Positions 36,070 through 48,837 of a stretch of DNA of 64,000 nucleotides are shown in pieces. This DNA is from Collybiopsis luxurians FD-317 M1 (taxonomy: Eukaryota; Basidiomycota; Agaricomycetes; Agaricales; Omphalotaceae). The stretch lies in the NCBI GenBank assembly GCA_000827265.1, contig KN834784.1, positions 107,719 through 171,718 on the forward strand, read 5' to 3'. The notes beneath the pieces were generated by a model that was given only the letters and a program-made list of their open reading frames with translations, had not been told where the DNA came from and ran no database searches. The stretch's first letter is position 1; every line of letters starts with the position of its first letter. A program made the translations under genes and the position numbers.

Positions 36070-36537
36070 CTAGTGGTACAGCGGCGTGCCAGTTTCAAGA
36101 GAAGAGACGAACCTTCTTTCTATAATGCAAGCAGAGCCACCAACGGCCAAAGTCGCAGTCAAGTGGAAACTAGGCGTCGAACGAAGAAAAGTCGGCCACA
36201 AATCTTCACGAAAGGGTGTCCTGGTCAGAGTAGATATCCATGCTCCCGGCACAGCAGAGCCCTCAACTGAAGCAGGGAAGGGAACGCGGAACGGGGAGGA
36301 AGGATATCCAAAGTCGCTCTAGGTAGCCAGCAAGTCCTGATCAACGAACGACCTAACTGTGGTAGTAAAAGTGGGTGAGTCCGGACTGTTAGTAGCAGGC
36401 AAAGGATCATTGGCGGAAACCATGGGAGCATCGAGATCGCTCCAAACCACAAGAAGCGACGAATCAGAACTACTTACAAGAATCCGACAATTTATCGTCT
36501 TTGAATACAAAAATACATGTAATACAAGCCAATACAA
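36070..36537 (-). pseudogene. C-terminal tail fragment of the Ser/Pro-rich gene (array unit A)
   Basis: Minus-strand frames give DSSLLVVWSDLDAP, then a Pro/Ser/Thr-rich stretch, RSFVDQDLLAT, a stop, SDFGYPSS, and in a shifted frame STLTRTPFREDLWPTFLRS and LTATLAVGGSACI. The same order occurs at the end of the full-length gene at 46806-48456. Only the last exon is present, so this is a duplicated tail lying 400 bases downstream of a larger copy. Confidence 0.6.
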
Positions 36538-36941
36538 ATCAAAGTATCTTCTACTCTACATATCGATTCTAAACAAGGTTTCTAGTAGTATATACCAGAT
36601 GGTAAGATGACAGTAATGTAAAAATTTGTCCGGAAAGTCGTCGGACCACTTTCGTGTGTGCGTGAAGTAAATACGGATAATGCCATGTCTAGAGATCGCA
36701 AATTCGAACCATCTGAAAAAGGAAAAAACGGCTCGTAAAAAATCTGAATGTACCTGAAACCGTCACTAAATTCGCATGCAGAAAACCAGGCTAAAAATGT
36801 TCATTGCGAAATCAGCATCCGTGCAGACCGACACAACCACCATCGCGCGTCTCGGACCTTCGGACCTTGACTATCCCACCATTAACCCGACGAGGAGGCT
36901 CGAGCGTCCAGAAACGTTTCCAATTCCTCAAGACGGGGGTG

Positions 36942-38469
36942 CTACTGACCCTGGAGATATTTTCCCCTTGTAACACAAGCAGGATTACCAATAGCCAAAG
37001 CTGCAGTCAAGTGGATGCTCTGAGGCAAAGACAACCGGAGAAATTCACGAGAGTAAACCGAGGTATAGACGCGCGAAGCCAATTCAGGTGTCGAACGAAG
37101 AAAAGTCGGTCCTAACTCTTTGCAAAAGGGGGTCTTGGTCGGAGGAGACGCCCGGAGGGCTTTCGACTGAAGCAGACATGGGAATGCGCGAAGGAGGTCA
37201 AGGATATCCAAAGTCGCTCCAGGTGGCGGGCAAATTTGGATCAGCAAACAAGCTATCCTCGGTAGCACAGGTGGGCAAGCAGGGTCATTGACAGGAACCT
37301 CGGGAGCATCTAGATTGCTCCAAATAACGAGAAGCGATGAGTCAAGGACAGAGCTACCGGAGTCGAGGATGGGAGACGATTCTGTTCCAGGCATTTCCTC
37401 CGGCACAGGTACGACCGGAGGAATAAGTTCTGCCTCGATGAGGTCAAGGTTATTGTCAGCAAAACTCGTCGCAGGTTTTACCAGCGCTGCTCTAAAAAGA
37501 TGAACTTGGGGAGTTAGCGGAAGAGGTCCTGCAGGAGGCCGGCGAGTAGGCGCCAGATCGTGGAAGCTTCAATAGCGTCCAAAATGTTGTCATTCCATCT
37601 TCAAACCGATGATAGGACTACAAAGAGAAAAGCGATTACCGTCGGCTCCAGCAACAGATAAACAGGCTTACGGTGTTCGGAATGCAGATGGAAGACCGTC
37701 CTGCAGAACAGCGTATCAGCTGCGCAATCCACAGATATACGCAGAGAGAATACGAACCAAGCCAGGTTTAGCAGTAACAGTGGGAGCAGGAAGGGCAGGA
37801 AGAGGCTCTTAGATGATGGATCAATAGCAGAAAAAGAAGACGCTGGCGGACGCAGTGCATTGGGATTTACCTCGCCGAGAGCTTTACAGGATGCAAGAAA
37901 GCGTCCGGGGCAAGATGAGCAGGTCTGATCGAAGCAAAAAAAATATGGGTCGTACGCTTATTCATAGCGTCAATAGCCTCCTTTGAGTCTTCTGACTCTC
38001 CTCGGGAAAGCTTGGGCGAGGACGTCAGACAGTCACTACAGATACGGTCAGTTATAAAACAGCAGATACTTCGAAAATCAAAGACAAAAACAACATACGA
38101 AATGAACGGAACCTTGTCTACACCCTGAATAATGGGTCGCCAGGTATGTTCCACACTGAAGTTCTTTGCGATTAGGATACGATGGCGAAGGGTGATTAAA
38201 CAGAGAAGGTCTAATTTTCCCGAGAACAAACTTCTAAGTCGCGGCGTTGAGGCAAATCGGAGGCCAGAAATTACATTTACACTTATACGGTTGTGGTAAA
38301 TGCTTGGGACTTACATTTAGGCTTTTTTCAGGGTAACCATACCCTCCTGCTCGAGACCTGGCGTGACCAAATAACGAAATTTAGTGAGGTCAAATCCTGG
38401 TTGAGGCTTGCCACTGTGCATTGCATTTTGCTGCATGGTGAAGGAAAAAGCACAATGATAAGAATCCAT
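36942..38469 (-). pseudogene. Ser/Pro-rich array gene, copy A (broken)
   Basis: Same exon order as copy B (46806-48456). Start MDSYHC at 38469; exon 1 contains FDLTKFRYLVTPGLEQEG and then a deletion of about 40 bases with a stop. Exon 2 contains an in-frame stop in an Ala-Ala-Thr-stop-Lys stretch (ICLNAAT at the matching place in B) and a short deletion. The downstream exons with DSEDSKEAIDAMN and the Ser/Pro-rich last exon are recognisable. The function is unknown. It faces away from the membrane-protein pseudogene at 39465. Confidence 0.65.
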
Positions 38470-38816
38470 ATGTAGAGTTCAGTAGATTAGAAAAAAAGTG
38501 AAGGCTCCTCCTGGGAGCTGAAAAGCAAAGAAGATGGTGGTCGAGCCAGGCATTAGCGCCGGAACGCTTAGAAAACTTTTCCACCACCGTGAAGTTCAAT
38601 TTTACGGTCGGCGACGACAACCTTATTTTGACGCGTCTTTTGCACGATTTTCAGCATTTTAAAGATCTTTACTCGATTTTCCAACCAATATTTCCTTCTT
38701 TTGGTGAGTTCTCTGTGAAAGTAAGTGAAGGCGCTGTTTGGACCTGAATCATTCACCTATGAATACTTCTAGACAGAAAGTTCTTGATCCGTGGATTGTT
38801 CCCTTTACTTTAGCGG

Positions 38817-39235
38817 TATTCAGATCTCCTCCGTCATATTATAGAATAAGTGGTGACAAGGCCATCAAAGACATCCGGAGGGAAGCATGCTTCTACTATA
38901 GAACTGACTCCATCCGGAGGTGTACTCTAGGACTGTTGCACTGGCTTTGGAAGGACCCTACTGTGTTGTGCTCTTCAAGGCCTTCAGAGACTTGATTCCA
39001 CTGTTCAGGTCCAGATAGAATGCAGGAGCCGACCCATAGGTGCCTGAATACCCTACATTGCACCCCATAAGATTCCTAAGATGCTGACCCGGTCCATAGA
39101 ATCTCAAATTGTTCTCACCACTCTATTTGAAGCTCCGGAGTGGGTTCAGGGCAAGGGGAGTGGCAAGTCCATGCTGACAGCAGGTCGGGAGCCTGTCTCG
39201 GCGAAGCATTAGCCTCAATCATTCCTATATTGTCC
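38817..39235 (+). repeat. Conserved noncoding block, copy A
   Basis: About 420 bases that recur at 48838, 53340 and 57440. Shared landmarks: AAGTGGTGACAAGGC, CCGGAGGTGTACTCTAGGAC, TTGCACTGGC, GGACCCTACTGTGTTGTGCTCTTC, CCCATAGGTGCCTG, CTCTATTTGAAGCTC and CAGGTCGGGAGCCTGTCTCGG. No frame is open in all copies. It lies between the divergent Ser/Pro-rich gene and membrane-protein gene, about 230 bases before the latter's ATG. Confidence 0.75.
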
Positions 39236-39464
39236 CCCATTCCTATTTCCTTATACATACATTCTAATTGTTAAAGCTTGCGTTGTTGAGCCTTTTGTAT
39301 TGCTATCATGTGGCCCACATCCTGGTTATTTATGTATGTAAGTACTCCCAGCAACCACATATCGGGAATCCCGTAGGCTGCATAATTCGCGAGCTCCTGG
39401 CATCTAAAATATCCATCACACTCCGGCACAGCCATTCACATCTTTCCATCCAACCACGACCTCC

Positions 39465-40260
39465 ATGGGGCTCAGCATTATATCTGTTCTCATATACTGC
39501 TTTCTCCTGTATTGGATTGTCACCGAAATTCTCTGGGCTCTCAGCAACCCACCTTTTGCCATACTAAACATGAGCGATGGAGCCAAAGAACTGATTAACT
39601 CCCAATTTCGAGGAATCACCTTCTGGGCTGCCATTATCTCATTGTGCCACATCTCCTTATTTTGCATCTGGACTCTTTCCATCTTCATAGACTCTTCCAT
39701 GCACCTCACTACCTGGCTCCGACCCAATCTAAAAGCAGTTGTGGATCAGGCTGAAGAGGAGGCTGAGAGGGTGGTTAAGAAACCGGCGAAGCTCTCCAGA
39801 TGTACAGAGCCCTCCTGAATTTATTCATCTGTGCCATCTTGGCTTCTGGCAATGCCATCCTTAACTGTCCAAAAGATGCCGCATCGCTCAAGGAAGGTGT
39901 TCTTCAGTGCTTGAACTACCTTGGTGACAAAGCTCAGATTATCCTCTATACTGAGGCTTTGATTATTTCTCCAGCTTCTTCCTTGCCGTCACCTTCATCT
40001 TTGTACAATCCAATGTTCGTCACTGCTGTCACCACCACACCGCTGCTCGTACCAATGCGGATGAGGAAAGCCGGTTTGCACCTAATGAGATGATGAAAAT
40101 TGAAGTGCAGCAGGATATCACCACCTACTGGCATGTTCTGGGGGAGAAGCTTACTGTCCTTTCAAGCAGTATGGAAGTGGTGCATGGAAAGATGCTGTCA
40201 TATGCTGCACCTCTTGATGCAACCAAGGAGGGTGGGGAGGAATCATTGATCAAACTTTAA
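39465..40260 (+). pseudogene. Array membrane-protein family, copy 2 (two frameshifts)
   Basis: Starts MGLSIISVLIYCFLLYW and keeps all parts of the intact 276-residue protein: the DGAKELINSQFRGI loop, the long hydrophobic segment, the Glu/Lys-rich linker, CPKDAASLKEGVLQ, and the tail ADEESRFAPNE ... GEESLIKL, stop at 40258-40260. A deletion of about 10 bases near 39795 and a second frameshift near 40020-40060 break the frame. Otherwise conservation is good, so the loss is recent. Confidence 0.8.
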
Positions 40261-43200
40261 CATTGTACATAGCTGGGTTTTTTGTAACCTCCGAAGTACC
40301 TGATTATGATACTTATTTTAATACTGCCCTGTAGGTGATTCTATTAGGTTCATGTTGTGAAATGTTACAAGGAAAATATTGAGGACTTTCTGGAAGTAAT
40401 GAAACTCCAGTTGCAGATCACTTTTTGAAGCCAGCTCGTACTGAGACTACTTCAAAACTCCCAGAACTTATATTGTAACTATTATACACCTATTTAATAC
40501 TTATTTGGCTGTTCCGCAATTTTTGGGACTTGAATATCACCTAGAACTTGCTTCGAATAGGCCAGGAGAGTGAAAGTTACAATTTTCCCATACGCTTTGG
40601 AATCGCTGGACCGGATTGCAACTCCCGCCATTTTCTGACCTCTAACTGGCTTCGTGTTGGCTATAGTTGGAGCCATTCTAAAATTCTCAGACTTGGTTCA
40701 GATGAAGCTTAGGACATTTTTATAATATACGGAAAAAATGGAGTTCATCTGCTATCGCACTTCATACGCTCCTGCGCATGAATAACGACCAGTTCGCCGA
40801 AGTGCCGGTGAACTTGGATTATCTTTGGCACGGTCGAACGTGTTTCGATCATCAATATTTACTAATTTGGATATTCGATTACCTATTGTAGATACTCAAC
40901 CGGATTATTACTCCACCGTCGTTTGCGGTTGAGTTTTAGCTAGACATCTAACTCATGTGTGCCATGTACATATTGCTACCATACTCATATATATACTCTA
41001 CTATATCTTGGAAAGAAATATAGAATATTTCCCCTTTCATTTCCCTCGAACCTCGGAACACTTCCTCGACCTCACTCTGACTCTGGTTCTATTCCTCTGA
41101 ACCGTGGGTTAGTTCGATATCCGCTTCAAAATGCAAAAGTTTTTCGATACATTTTCGGTTGCAACTCTGGGACAATGATAGTACAGGTGCCGCTGCACAT
41201 TCTTTATACTTTGGTTGCATTTTCTTAATTCCTTTACTTCATATTTATTCCAACTGTTAACTAGTTTCAGATATATGTGGATACTCCAAATATAATAACA
41301 ATTTCCACTTTCCCCCGTTTTTCTCTTTTTGGCTGACCCAACTGGGTTTTGTTTCTCAACAAGGAAAGATGAGTGACTCAGGTCGAGGGTGTAGGTCACG
41401 GCAATGAGTAGGGATGAGAGCTTAAGGTCATAGAACTAGTCGGAGAAGAACTGGAGTGGGCTTGCGGCTGTGACGGTGTAGATGTAGGTGTAAGGAGAAA
41501 GAATTACAGTGATTGTGGGAATTTGAATTGTTGGTTCGACTTGGCAGGCTCGTTGATTTTTTTGACTTCAGACTTTCTTGTATTTAATCAATATTATGTT
41601 CAATGCTTGATCTTTTGCAATTGACTCGGGAGCTGGAGAGTCGGACTCATGTACGCAAAATTGATCGTGAATTCTGGATTATGTAGATAGCATTTGAACG
41701 TGATGATACTTATATGACGGATATGGCAACATGATATGATACAATGCGGTAAGTACATACCGGCGTACGGGTGTTGAATTCAATTCCTTAACTGTTGTCA
41801 CTAGCTGGAGAGTGGCGGGAGTTGCGAGATGGTCTCTATATAGAGTATATGACGATGGGCATCTCAGATCGCCTGGGAGAGGGAAACGAGCTCACTGGTA
41901 TGCGCAAGGTATAGTTCAATGTGGACTTGGTTGCGGATGGAGGGGGATACTGACTTGGAAGGAAACTTGAAGAAGGAAAAGGAAGGTTTGAGATGCAAAA
42001 CTTCCTGCTAGATTAAGTATAATCCACTCTGGGAAGTAGTTGACAAGCATGTAGTGTGCAACTCAAATTAGTGACGTGCCGGCTGGGGCCCGGCTCAAAA
42101 GGCCTGGCTACGGCTCAGATGGGACGACCAGGCCCCGGCCTCAGTAGTCTGAAGAATTTCAAGTAATATCATTGAATTTGTTGTAAATTATGAATGATAT
42201 CTATCTATTTGACATATATTACTATATTACTACAACCTCAACCTCCTACTACGATAAAGCAGGAGAGGAACTTCTGATTGAACGATTCAGTATTGTTCTA
42301 GAAGCAACGCGACCATTGTAATATCCTTCGTCTTCTTTGCATCAGTGTTTCGCTCTCCTTTGTCTAATTTGAACTGTAAGTGCAAAATTGGAGTCATCAA
42401 TCGCTGCAAGAGGGCAATCTGATTTTTGATATTTTTACAAATTTGAAGTGATAAAATTCAAATTGCGGTCATGTTATCTCACATAGGTTTTGTTTTTTCT
42501 ACTTGTCATTTGCACGATTACACACTGTAGCGGAATTTTTTTATGTTCAAGTCAAACGCAGCCAGGGTTTGAAATCAGGCTTATGGCGTATGTCTGTGGA
42601 TGGAATGATGATTTCAAGCTTTTCAAGTTCAGAAAAAAAAGAAAAGAAAGAGAGTGAGAGAGATGTTTATCTTATATGTACGCACCAGGCTGTCTCTTTA
42701 TTTTTGGGCAAAATTGACCGCAGAGCTCGGAACCGTTCAATCTCTGGGCCGCTTTCAAGATATCAGGTTATGGCTGATGGTCCGGTCCGGATGCTGAGAA
42801 ATCTCGAAATCCCATGGTCGATGCTCCCGTTTGGGCATCAGCCTTTTCAAGATGACTCATGTTTTCCGTGACATTTCTAAGCGCCAAGGGCGTTTATTTG
42901 CGCTGTCATATTCTTCAGTCGATTTCGCTGCCTGTACACAATTATTATTATTATTATTATTATTATTATTGTCTCTATAGACTATGTCACTATACCTTAT
43001 AAACTGCATGTTCCTCTCCACATCAAATCCCACTGACATGCTGCTCCCCTTGATTCTGCTTTTTTGCCAACTGGACTTCCGAAGTACGAACCTGCTTAGG
43101 TACCTGGCTCAGGTCATGTCCATAGGCACACAGTTTTCTCCCTCCACTTCCCCAACATTCAAAATGGCATGAGCATTGAAAATACAAGCACCGCAAGTAT

Positions 43201-43802
43201 CAATTTCACTATCCTCAATCACTCAATTACCAGAAGCTATCTCAATTTCAACAATGAAGTTGATCTCTCAGTCAACCTTCTGCAGTGGATGATGCCACCT
43301 ATGCCCGAAGTATCTGAATCTACAGCCATGAGAACACAATTGATTTCAGCTCATGGAATGAAGTGAAACTTGTCCTGTAGCTAGTTTGAGCTTTGAGAGG
43401 GAGCTGTATGTTTTCACAGCAGTACTGGTCTGTAGGTATTTTGTCAGGAAAAGATCCAGATAGGCAAGAGGTGCTGTCATCAAACATTGAGAGTGCACTG
43501 TGGGGTCAAGGGAAAGTGGTGAAAATTCAGCCGCAATTGAGCTCACACTGACAACGCAAATGGGCATTGGCCCTTTTCTTGGTTTTCCAGCAAAGCTGTG
43601 AACACCACCGTAATTATCTGAATGTATACTAATGGGAAGGCAAGAAGGGCAATGCACAAGCCTACGTACCCAGTGCCGAGATTAGATAATTCTGAGATAG
43701 GAAATGTCAAAGCATTATCAGAGGCTGCGTGGCCGATGTCCATATATGACATCGGCCATCCACAGGCATGGTCGGTAAGCCTGAAATCATAATCGAAGCA
43801 CA
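40261..43802. other. Long intergenic stretch, no gene supported; (ATT)n at 42939-42970
   Basis: Mostly A/T-rich sequence between the array units. A GC-rich patch at 42075-42140 with GGCCCGGCTCAAAAGGCC-like short palindromes may be a transposon end. A perfect ATT trinucleotide run of about 32 bases lies at 42939-42970. Minus-strand frames at 43346-43752 contain a hydrophobic segment (ALLAFPLVYIQIITVVFTALL) but no gene model could be built. Confidence 0.4.
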
Positions 43803-44100
43803 GGCGCTTACGGAGTGGGGAAAGTGTGCACGTAGTGCACGTACCACAACGAACGATTCCGACAAAAAAATTTCATATTGACAATTTTCAGTAGTAACAC
43901 ATATACCCAACATACACCCAGAGAAAGCAAACTTGAAAAGACAGAAACAGAGGACCGATATACTTCAAGCTAAACCACTTATTGAACTAGACCCTTGATT
44001 GACATTGATGTCGATATCGCAGCTCATGAACAGAGTGCGTGTTTGTTCTACGGTGCGTAGTACAAGACCGACGGAAGAGTCAAGCATAAACGGACCCATC

Positions 44101-44691
44101 TCACAACTGGATAGGAATGCATCCAATGGAGATCAATCCACCCTGCAAAAACGTGTACATAAGCGATTTGTTAGAAGACTCGAAGCTGTTGAACCGACTT
44201 ACGACAGCGTTATCTTCGCAGCAAACAGTTTGAGCAGAGCAGCCGTTGCTACCGACACCTACGACGGTGATCGGGGAGCAGTTGATGCCGAGGAGAACGT
44301 TGAGATCTTGGACTACGATTCCAAGTAGGCCGAGGATGAGCGAGCCTGCACTGGAGCCGGCCTATGGTAAAAGAAAAAGGAAACAGTCTGAAAACGTTAT
44401 TTCGCAATGAAGTTTTCGCTGACTTACTGTCTCAGTAGAGTCACAGCACTGAATGGGTCCAGTGGAGCAGCCACCGGAGCCAGTGATGGTAGTAGTAGTC
44501 GGGGGCTGCGGGGCAACAGTTGAGTGACACAGAGGATCATATGCGTGAGATCAAAGCCTTACTGCGGTGACCGTTACCGTGGTGGTGACTGGAGGCAAGG
44601 TAGTGGTGTGTGGGTATCCTCCGGGTGTGGCAGCGGCAAGGATCGCGAAAGCGAACAACGCGTAGAAGACGGTGGAGAGGCGAGAGAACAT
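44101..44691 (-). CDS. Class I hydrophobin (gene 4)
   Basis: Exons 44691-44563, 44505-44428, 44361-44203 and 44142-44101 give 135 residues, the same exon sizes as gene 3. Signal peptide, Thr-rich linker and the eight-Cys pattern are intact. Differences from gene 3 cluster in the loop around the fourth Cys ([12 protein letters not shown] here, [12 protein letters not shown] in gene 3) and in the seven-residue stretch holding the sixth and seventh Cys (TVCCEDN here, AVCCQDN in gene 3). Both duplicates keep open frames and all splice sites, so both are probably expressed. Confidence 0.94.
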
Positions 44692-44757
44692 TGTGCTTGT
44701 TGTGTAGATATCGAAAGGAGAGGTATTCGATGCCTATGAACTTACAAGCTGAGCAGC

Positions 44758-44765
44758 CTTTTATA
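44758..44765 (-). promoter_or_regulatory. TATA box of hydrophobin gene 4
   Basis: TATAAAAG on the minus strand 67 bases before the ATG, in the same promoter context as gene 3 (GCTGCTCAGCTTGTAAG downstream). Confidence 0.75.
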
Positions 44766-46039
44766 CACAGCTCGAAATTTCAGGAACAAAGGCAAACTCA
44801 TTAGGACGAGTAATGCCGAAATGAAGCGAAAATAAACGAGTGGCGGGAATGGTGAAAGTCAATTGGTAAATGAATGTGCCCTGACTGGAAGAGTTCGATC
44901 ACAGGCCTCCCGCCAGTGGATACTGACATGATACAGAGTCTTGACGTTCGTGAGCTGCAAAAAGTCGACCACTCAATTGGAAGACGAACATGAGAGCACT
45001 GTAATGTCTGCGAGCACGTCGGATTACCGGATGCCGTGTGGGTTTCCCGTCCGGCAGAAGACTCGGCTGAGTATCAGAGCTCGTACAATCGATGGCTTGT
45101 GTCACAGAAAAGATCTGGGTTCGAGCTAAAACTGAGCTAAAAGTCGTTAAGTCCGTGATGCCAGTATGCTCGGAACGAATTGCCGACAGAGATGTACAAC
45201 GATCCAACAACATTCTGCACTATGTCTGAACGAAAGCTCAAACTCACAGAAAGGCAAGTCTCCTCCTAGATTGGCATTTCATCGATTTTATCTACGGGAT
45301 TCGGAATCGTGTCCAGATACCTGAATATAATCATTGCTTCAATACAAGCCTGTCAATGACTTGAATTGACCTGAAACATCCACTGTCTTTTTTTTGAGCT
45401 GTCAAGCCCTAAATACATCGAAAAATACAAGGCGCATATGGCAAGAAAATAAAACCGCGTTGAGGCGAGCGAATAACAACCAAGATGAGTCAGATATCCT
45501 CGATGACACTGTACGAGTTGACATGTAAAATGGAAGACGGGTAGGAAATATTTTCTTGGTTCAGTATCTTGCCGGCAGGCGTGGGTGCAGAGTACATAGT
45601 GTGTGCCTTACTGGGGGCTGGGTGCATATACTTCCGCACGAGTTGTGTTAAAAACGAGTTTGGTTGAAATGGGTTTGAGCGAAGAAGACAGTGGATATCA
45701 GAGATTAGCGCCGGCGTAAGGCGACGCCGCCCGCGCAGCCTGAGCATACAGCCAACCTCGTACTGATAGGACTCGGAGTTGAAAGATCCAAGTAAAGAAA
45801 AAGTTTTAAAAAATCCTTCCAAGGAGAGCCATACATCGAACACGAATATTTAGTTTAGTTACTACGCAGTGTGGTCCCATTGCGGAACTGCCGGATGCAA
45901 TGGGGATTGTATAATATCTCAGTATATCATGATGATTGAAAACAATACGAGTATGAGTTTTGGTTACTCCGAGGCCGCGGTCCTTGCTCAATACCTCAAG
46001 GGCACAGTGGGCCCGCAATAGAAGAGGCGGCCAAAATAA

Positions 46040-46400
46040 AAACGCCGTTCGTGACGGCCCACAGTGGCCACCACCTTCATGCTTCTTGAGCCTTCGAAGC
46101 CTACCACTGGAAATTAGGCATCGAACGAAGGAAAGTCGGCCCCAAATCTTCACAAAAGGATGTCCTGGTTTCCTGACACAGCACATCTTTCGACTGAAGC
46201 ATGGAAGAGAACGCGAGACGGATCCGAAGTCGCTCCAGGCACCTGGCAGCAGGCCCATATCATCGAACGTGCTATCGCGGTGGATCAAACTAGACGTTCA
46301 GTAGCAGGGGAGGGATCATTGGCGGAAACCATGGGAGTATAGAGATTGCTCTAAACCACAAGAAGCGACGAATTGACGACAGAACTACTTACAAGAATCC
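46040..46400 (-). pseudogene. C-terminal tail fragment of the Ser/Pro-rich gene (array unit B)
   Basis: Matches the tail fragment at 36070-36537 base by base over several stretches (for example GCATCGAACGAAG and GGATCATTGGCGGAAACCATGGGAG) but is shorter through deletions. No open frame remains. Confidence 0.6.
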
Positions 46401-46805
46401 AACTTTCATCGTTTTCGAATCCAGAAGTACATGTAGTACAAGCCTATACAAATCAAGGTATTCGCTACTCTACAATCAATTCCATACAAGTTTCTAGTAA
46501 TACTACATACAGCTACTAACGTCAGACCGTAAGGTGATATAATATAAAAATGTGTCCGTACAGTCGTCGGACTACTCTCGTGTGCGTACATACGTGAAGT
46601 AAATATGGATAATAATAGTAATGTCATGTCAAAGGATCCCGAAGTCAAACTGCCTGAAAAAAAATTAGACTGGATCGAGAAAACTAAATGCAATATGAAG
46701 CCGTTAGTAAAGCCGCCAGCTCAACTCTCACAAAATCAGTAAGCGTCAAGACCAACACAACCACCATCGTGCACCTTGAACCCTCGGGCCTTAACAATCC
46801 CACCA

Positions 46806-48456
46806 TTAACCTGACCAATTCCTCGAGAGTGGAGCGCCGCCGACCCTGGAGACATGCCTTGCCCTTGTTACACAGGTAGGACTACCGACAGTCAAAGGTG
46901 TAGTCAAGTGCAAGCTGCGAGGCAAAGACAATCGGAGTGATTCGCGAGAGTAAACCGGAGTATAGACACAGGAAGCCGATTCAGGTGCCGAACGAAGGAA
47001 AGTCGGTCCTAACTCTTCACGAGAGGGGGTCTTGGTCGGAGTAGACATACCTGGTCCCGGAGGGCTTTCCGCTGAAGCAGGTAAGGAAATGCGCGAAGTA
47101 GGTGAAGAATATCCAAAATCGCTCGAGGTGGCGAGCAAATTTGGATCAACGAACGAGCTATCCTCGGTAGCACAAGTGGGCAAGTTCGGACTTTCAGTAG
47201 CAGTAGCAGGATCATTAACAGGAACCTCGGGAGCATCGAGATCGCTCCAAGTAACGAGAAGCGATGAGTCAAGGACAAAGCTATCGGAGTCGAGGAGGAG
47301 AGACGATTTTGTCGCAGGTGTTTCCTCCGGCACAGGTACGAAGGGATCAAGATCTGCCTCGATAAGGTCAAGGCTATTGTCAGCAAAGCTCGTTGCGGGT
47401 TCTACCAGCACTGCTCTAGGGAGATGGACTTGGGGAGTTGGCGGAAGAGGTCCTGCAGGAGGCCGGCGAGTAGGTGAAAGATCGTGGAAGCTGAGACTGG
47501 CTTCGATAGCGTCAAAAGTGTTGTCATTTCGATCCTCAAGCCCATGATAGAACTACAAAGAGATAGCAATTACTATCGACTCCAACAATAGATAAACGGA
47601 CTTACGGTATCGTGGAGTGCAGATGGAAGACCATCCTGCAAGACAACGTATCAACTGTGCGATGCACAGATATACACAAAGAGGATACGAACCAAGGCAG
47701 GTTTAGCGGTAACAGTGGGAGCAGGAAGGGCGGGAAGAGGCTCCTTAGGCGGTGGACCGATAGCGGAGAAAATAGAAGAGGCAGGCGGACGCAATGCCTT
47801 CAGAGTTACCTCGCCGAGAGCTTTACGGGGATGCAAGAAAGTACCTGAGGCGAGATGAGCATTTTTGATTGAAGCGAAAAATATGGGACGTACGCGTATT
47901 CGTCGCGTCCATAACCTCCTTTGAGTCTTCTGAATCTGCTCTGGAAAGCTTGAGCGAGGGCATCACACACTCTCTACAGGCATGGTCAGTTGGAAAACAG
48001 CAGGGACTTCAAATCAAGTCAGAATGACATACGAAATGTAAGGAATCTTGTCTACATCCTGAGTAATGGGTCGCCAGGTATGCTCCACATTGAAGTTGTT
48101 TGTGACTAAAATATTATGTCGAAGGGTGATTAAACAGGAAAGGGTACGATAGGAAGGACTAAGTTTCCCGAGGACAAATTTCGACGTCGCAGCGTCGAGG
48201 CAAATCTGGAGCCAGAAATCAAATTTTCACAAATTCGATTGTGGTAAATGCTTGGGACTTACATTCAGGTGCTTTTCGGACAAAACTGGCCGAAACAAGG
48301 GCCTCAAAGCATCTCTAACCATACCAATGCCTCCTGCACGAGATCTGGCGTGACCAGATTGCGAAACTTGGTGAGGTCAAATCCTGATTGAAGCGAGCCT
48401 TTGTGAATTGCATCCTGTTGCATGATGAGGGAAACGGTACGACAATAAAGATCCAT
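46806..48456 (-). pseudogene. Ser/Pro-rich array gene, copy B (one frameshift; best copy)
   Basis: I do not recognise this family. Start MDLYCRT at 48456. Exons: 48456-48263, 48205-48033, 47973-47894, then from about 47851 downward further exons ending in a long last exon with stop at 46806. Exon 1 contains GFDLTKFRNLVTPDLVQE, then loses one base near 48325; restoring the frame by eye shows it continues to a normal GTAAGT donor. Exon 2 contains ICLDAATSKFVLGKLSPSY and a TWRPITQDVDKIPYI stretch; exon 3 SRADSEDSKEVMDATN. The last exon is about 200 residues of Ser/Pro/Glu/Asp-rich sequence with DNSLDLIEADLDP, SSLLVTWSDLDAP, DSSFVDPNLLAT and SSDFGY. No signal peptide or helix. Because the only break is one base, a sequencing error cannot be excluded and the gene could be live. 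Confidence 0.6.
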
Positions 48457-48837
48457 ATTAATAACTCGAAGGATTAGAAGAAACTGAGGGCTCCGCCTGG
48501 GAGCTGAGAAGCGAAGAAGGTGGTGGTCGAAGTTGAAACCAGGCGTTGGTGCCGGGGCGCTTAAATGCCTAAGCAAACTTTTCCACCCACCGTGATGTTC
48601 AATTGTACGGTCGGCGACGAAAACCCTGTTTCGACGCGTCTTTTAGGCGATTTTATTATCATGTGCTCCTGCATCTCAATCTTCCGATCAATATTTCCTT
48701 CTTTCGGTGAGTTCTCTGTGAAAGTAAGCGAACGGCAGCGAGGCGCCGTTTGGACCTGAATTATTCCCCTATGAATAGTTCTAGACGGAAAGTTCTAATT
48801 TTCCCCGACCCGTTGATTGTTCCCTTTCAATTCTGTG

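Larger units (their letters stand above)
33470..39240. repeat. Segmental duplication, copy A
   Basis: About 5.8 kb that matches 43803-49290 in order and orientation: a shared left edge (GGCGCTTACGGA), the hydrophobin gene, its promoter, a tail fragment and a larger copy of the Ser/Pro-rich gene, and the conserved noncoding block. Divergence is moderate, with many indels; the offset between copies drifts from 10343 at the hydrophobin to 9864 at the Ser/Pro-rich gene. Copy A continues into a membrane-protein pseudogene that copy B lacks. Confidence 0.85.

Noticed and set aside
43346..43752. Possible membrane-protein gene on the minus strand
   Set aside because: One hydrophobic segment is seen, but no consistent exon chain, start or family pattern could be built.
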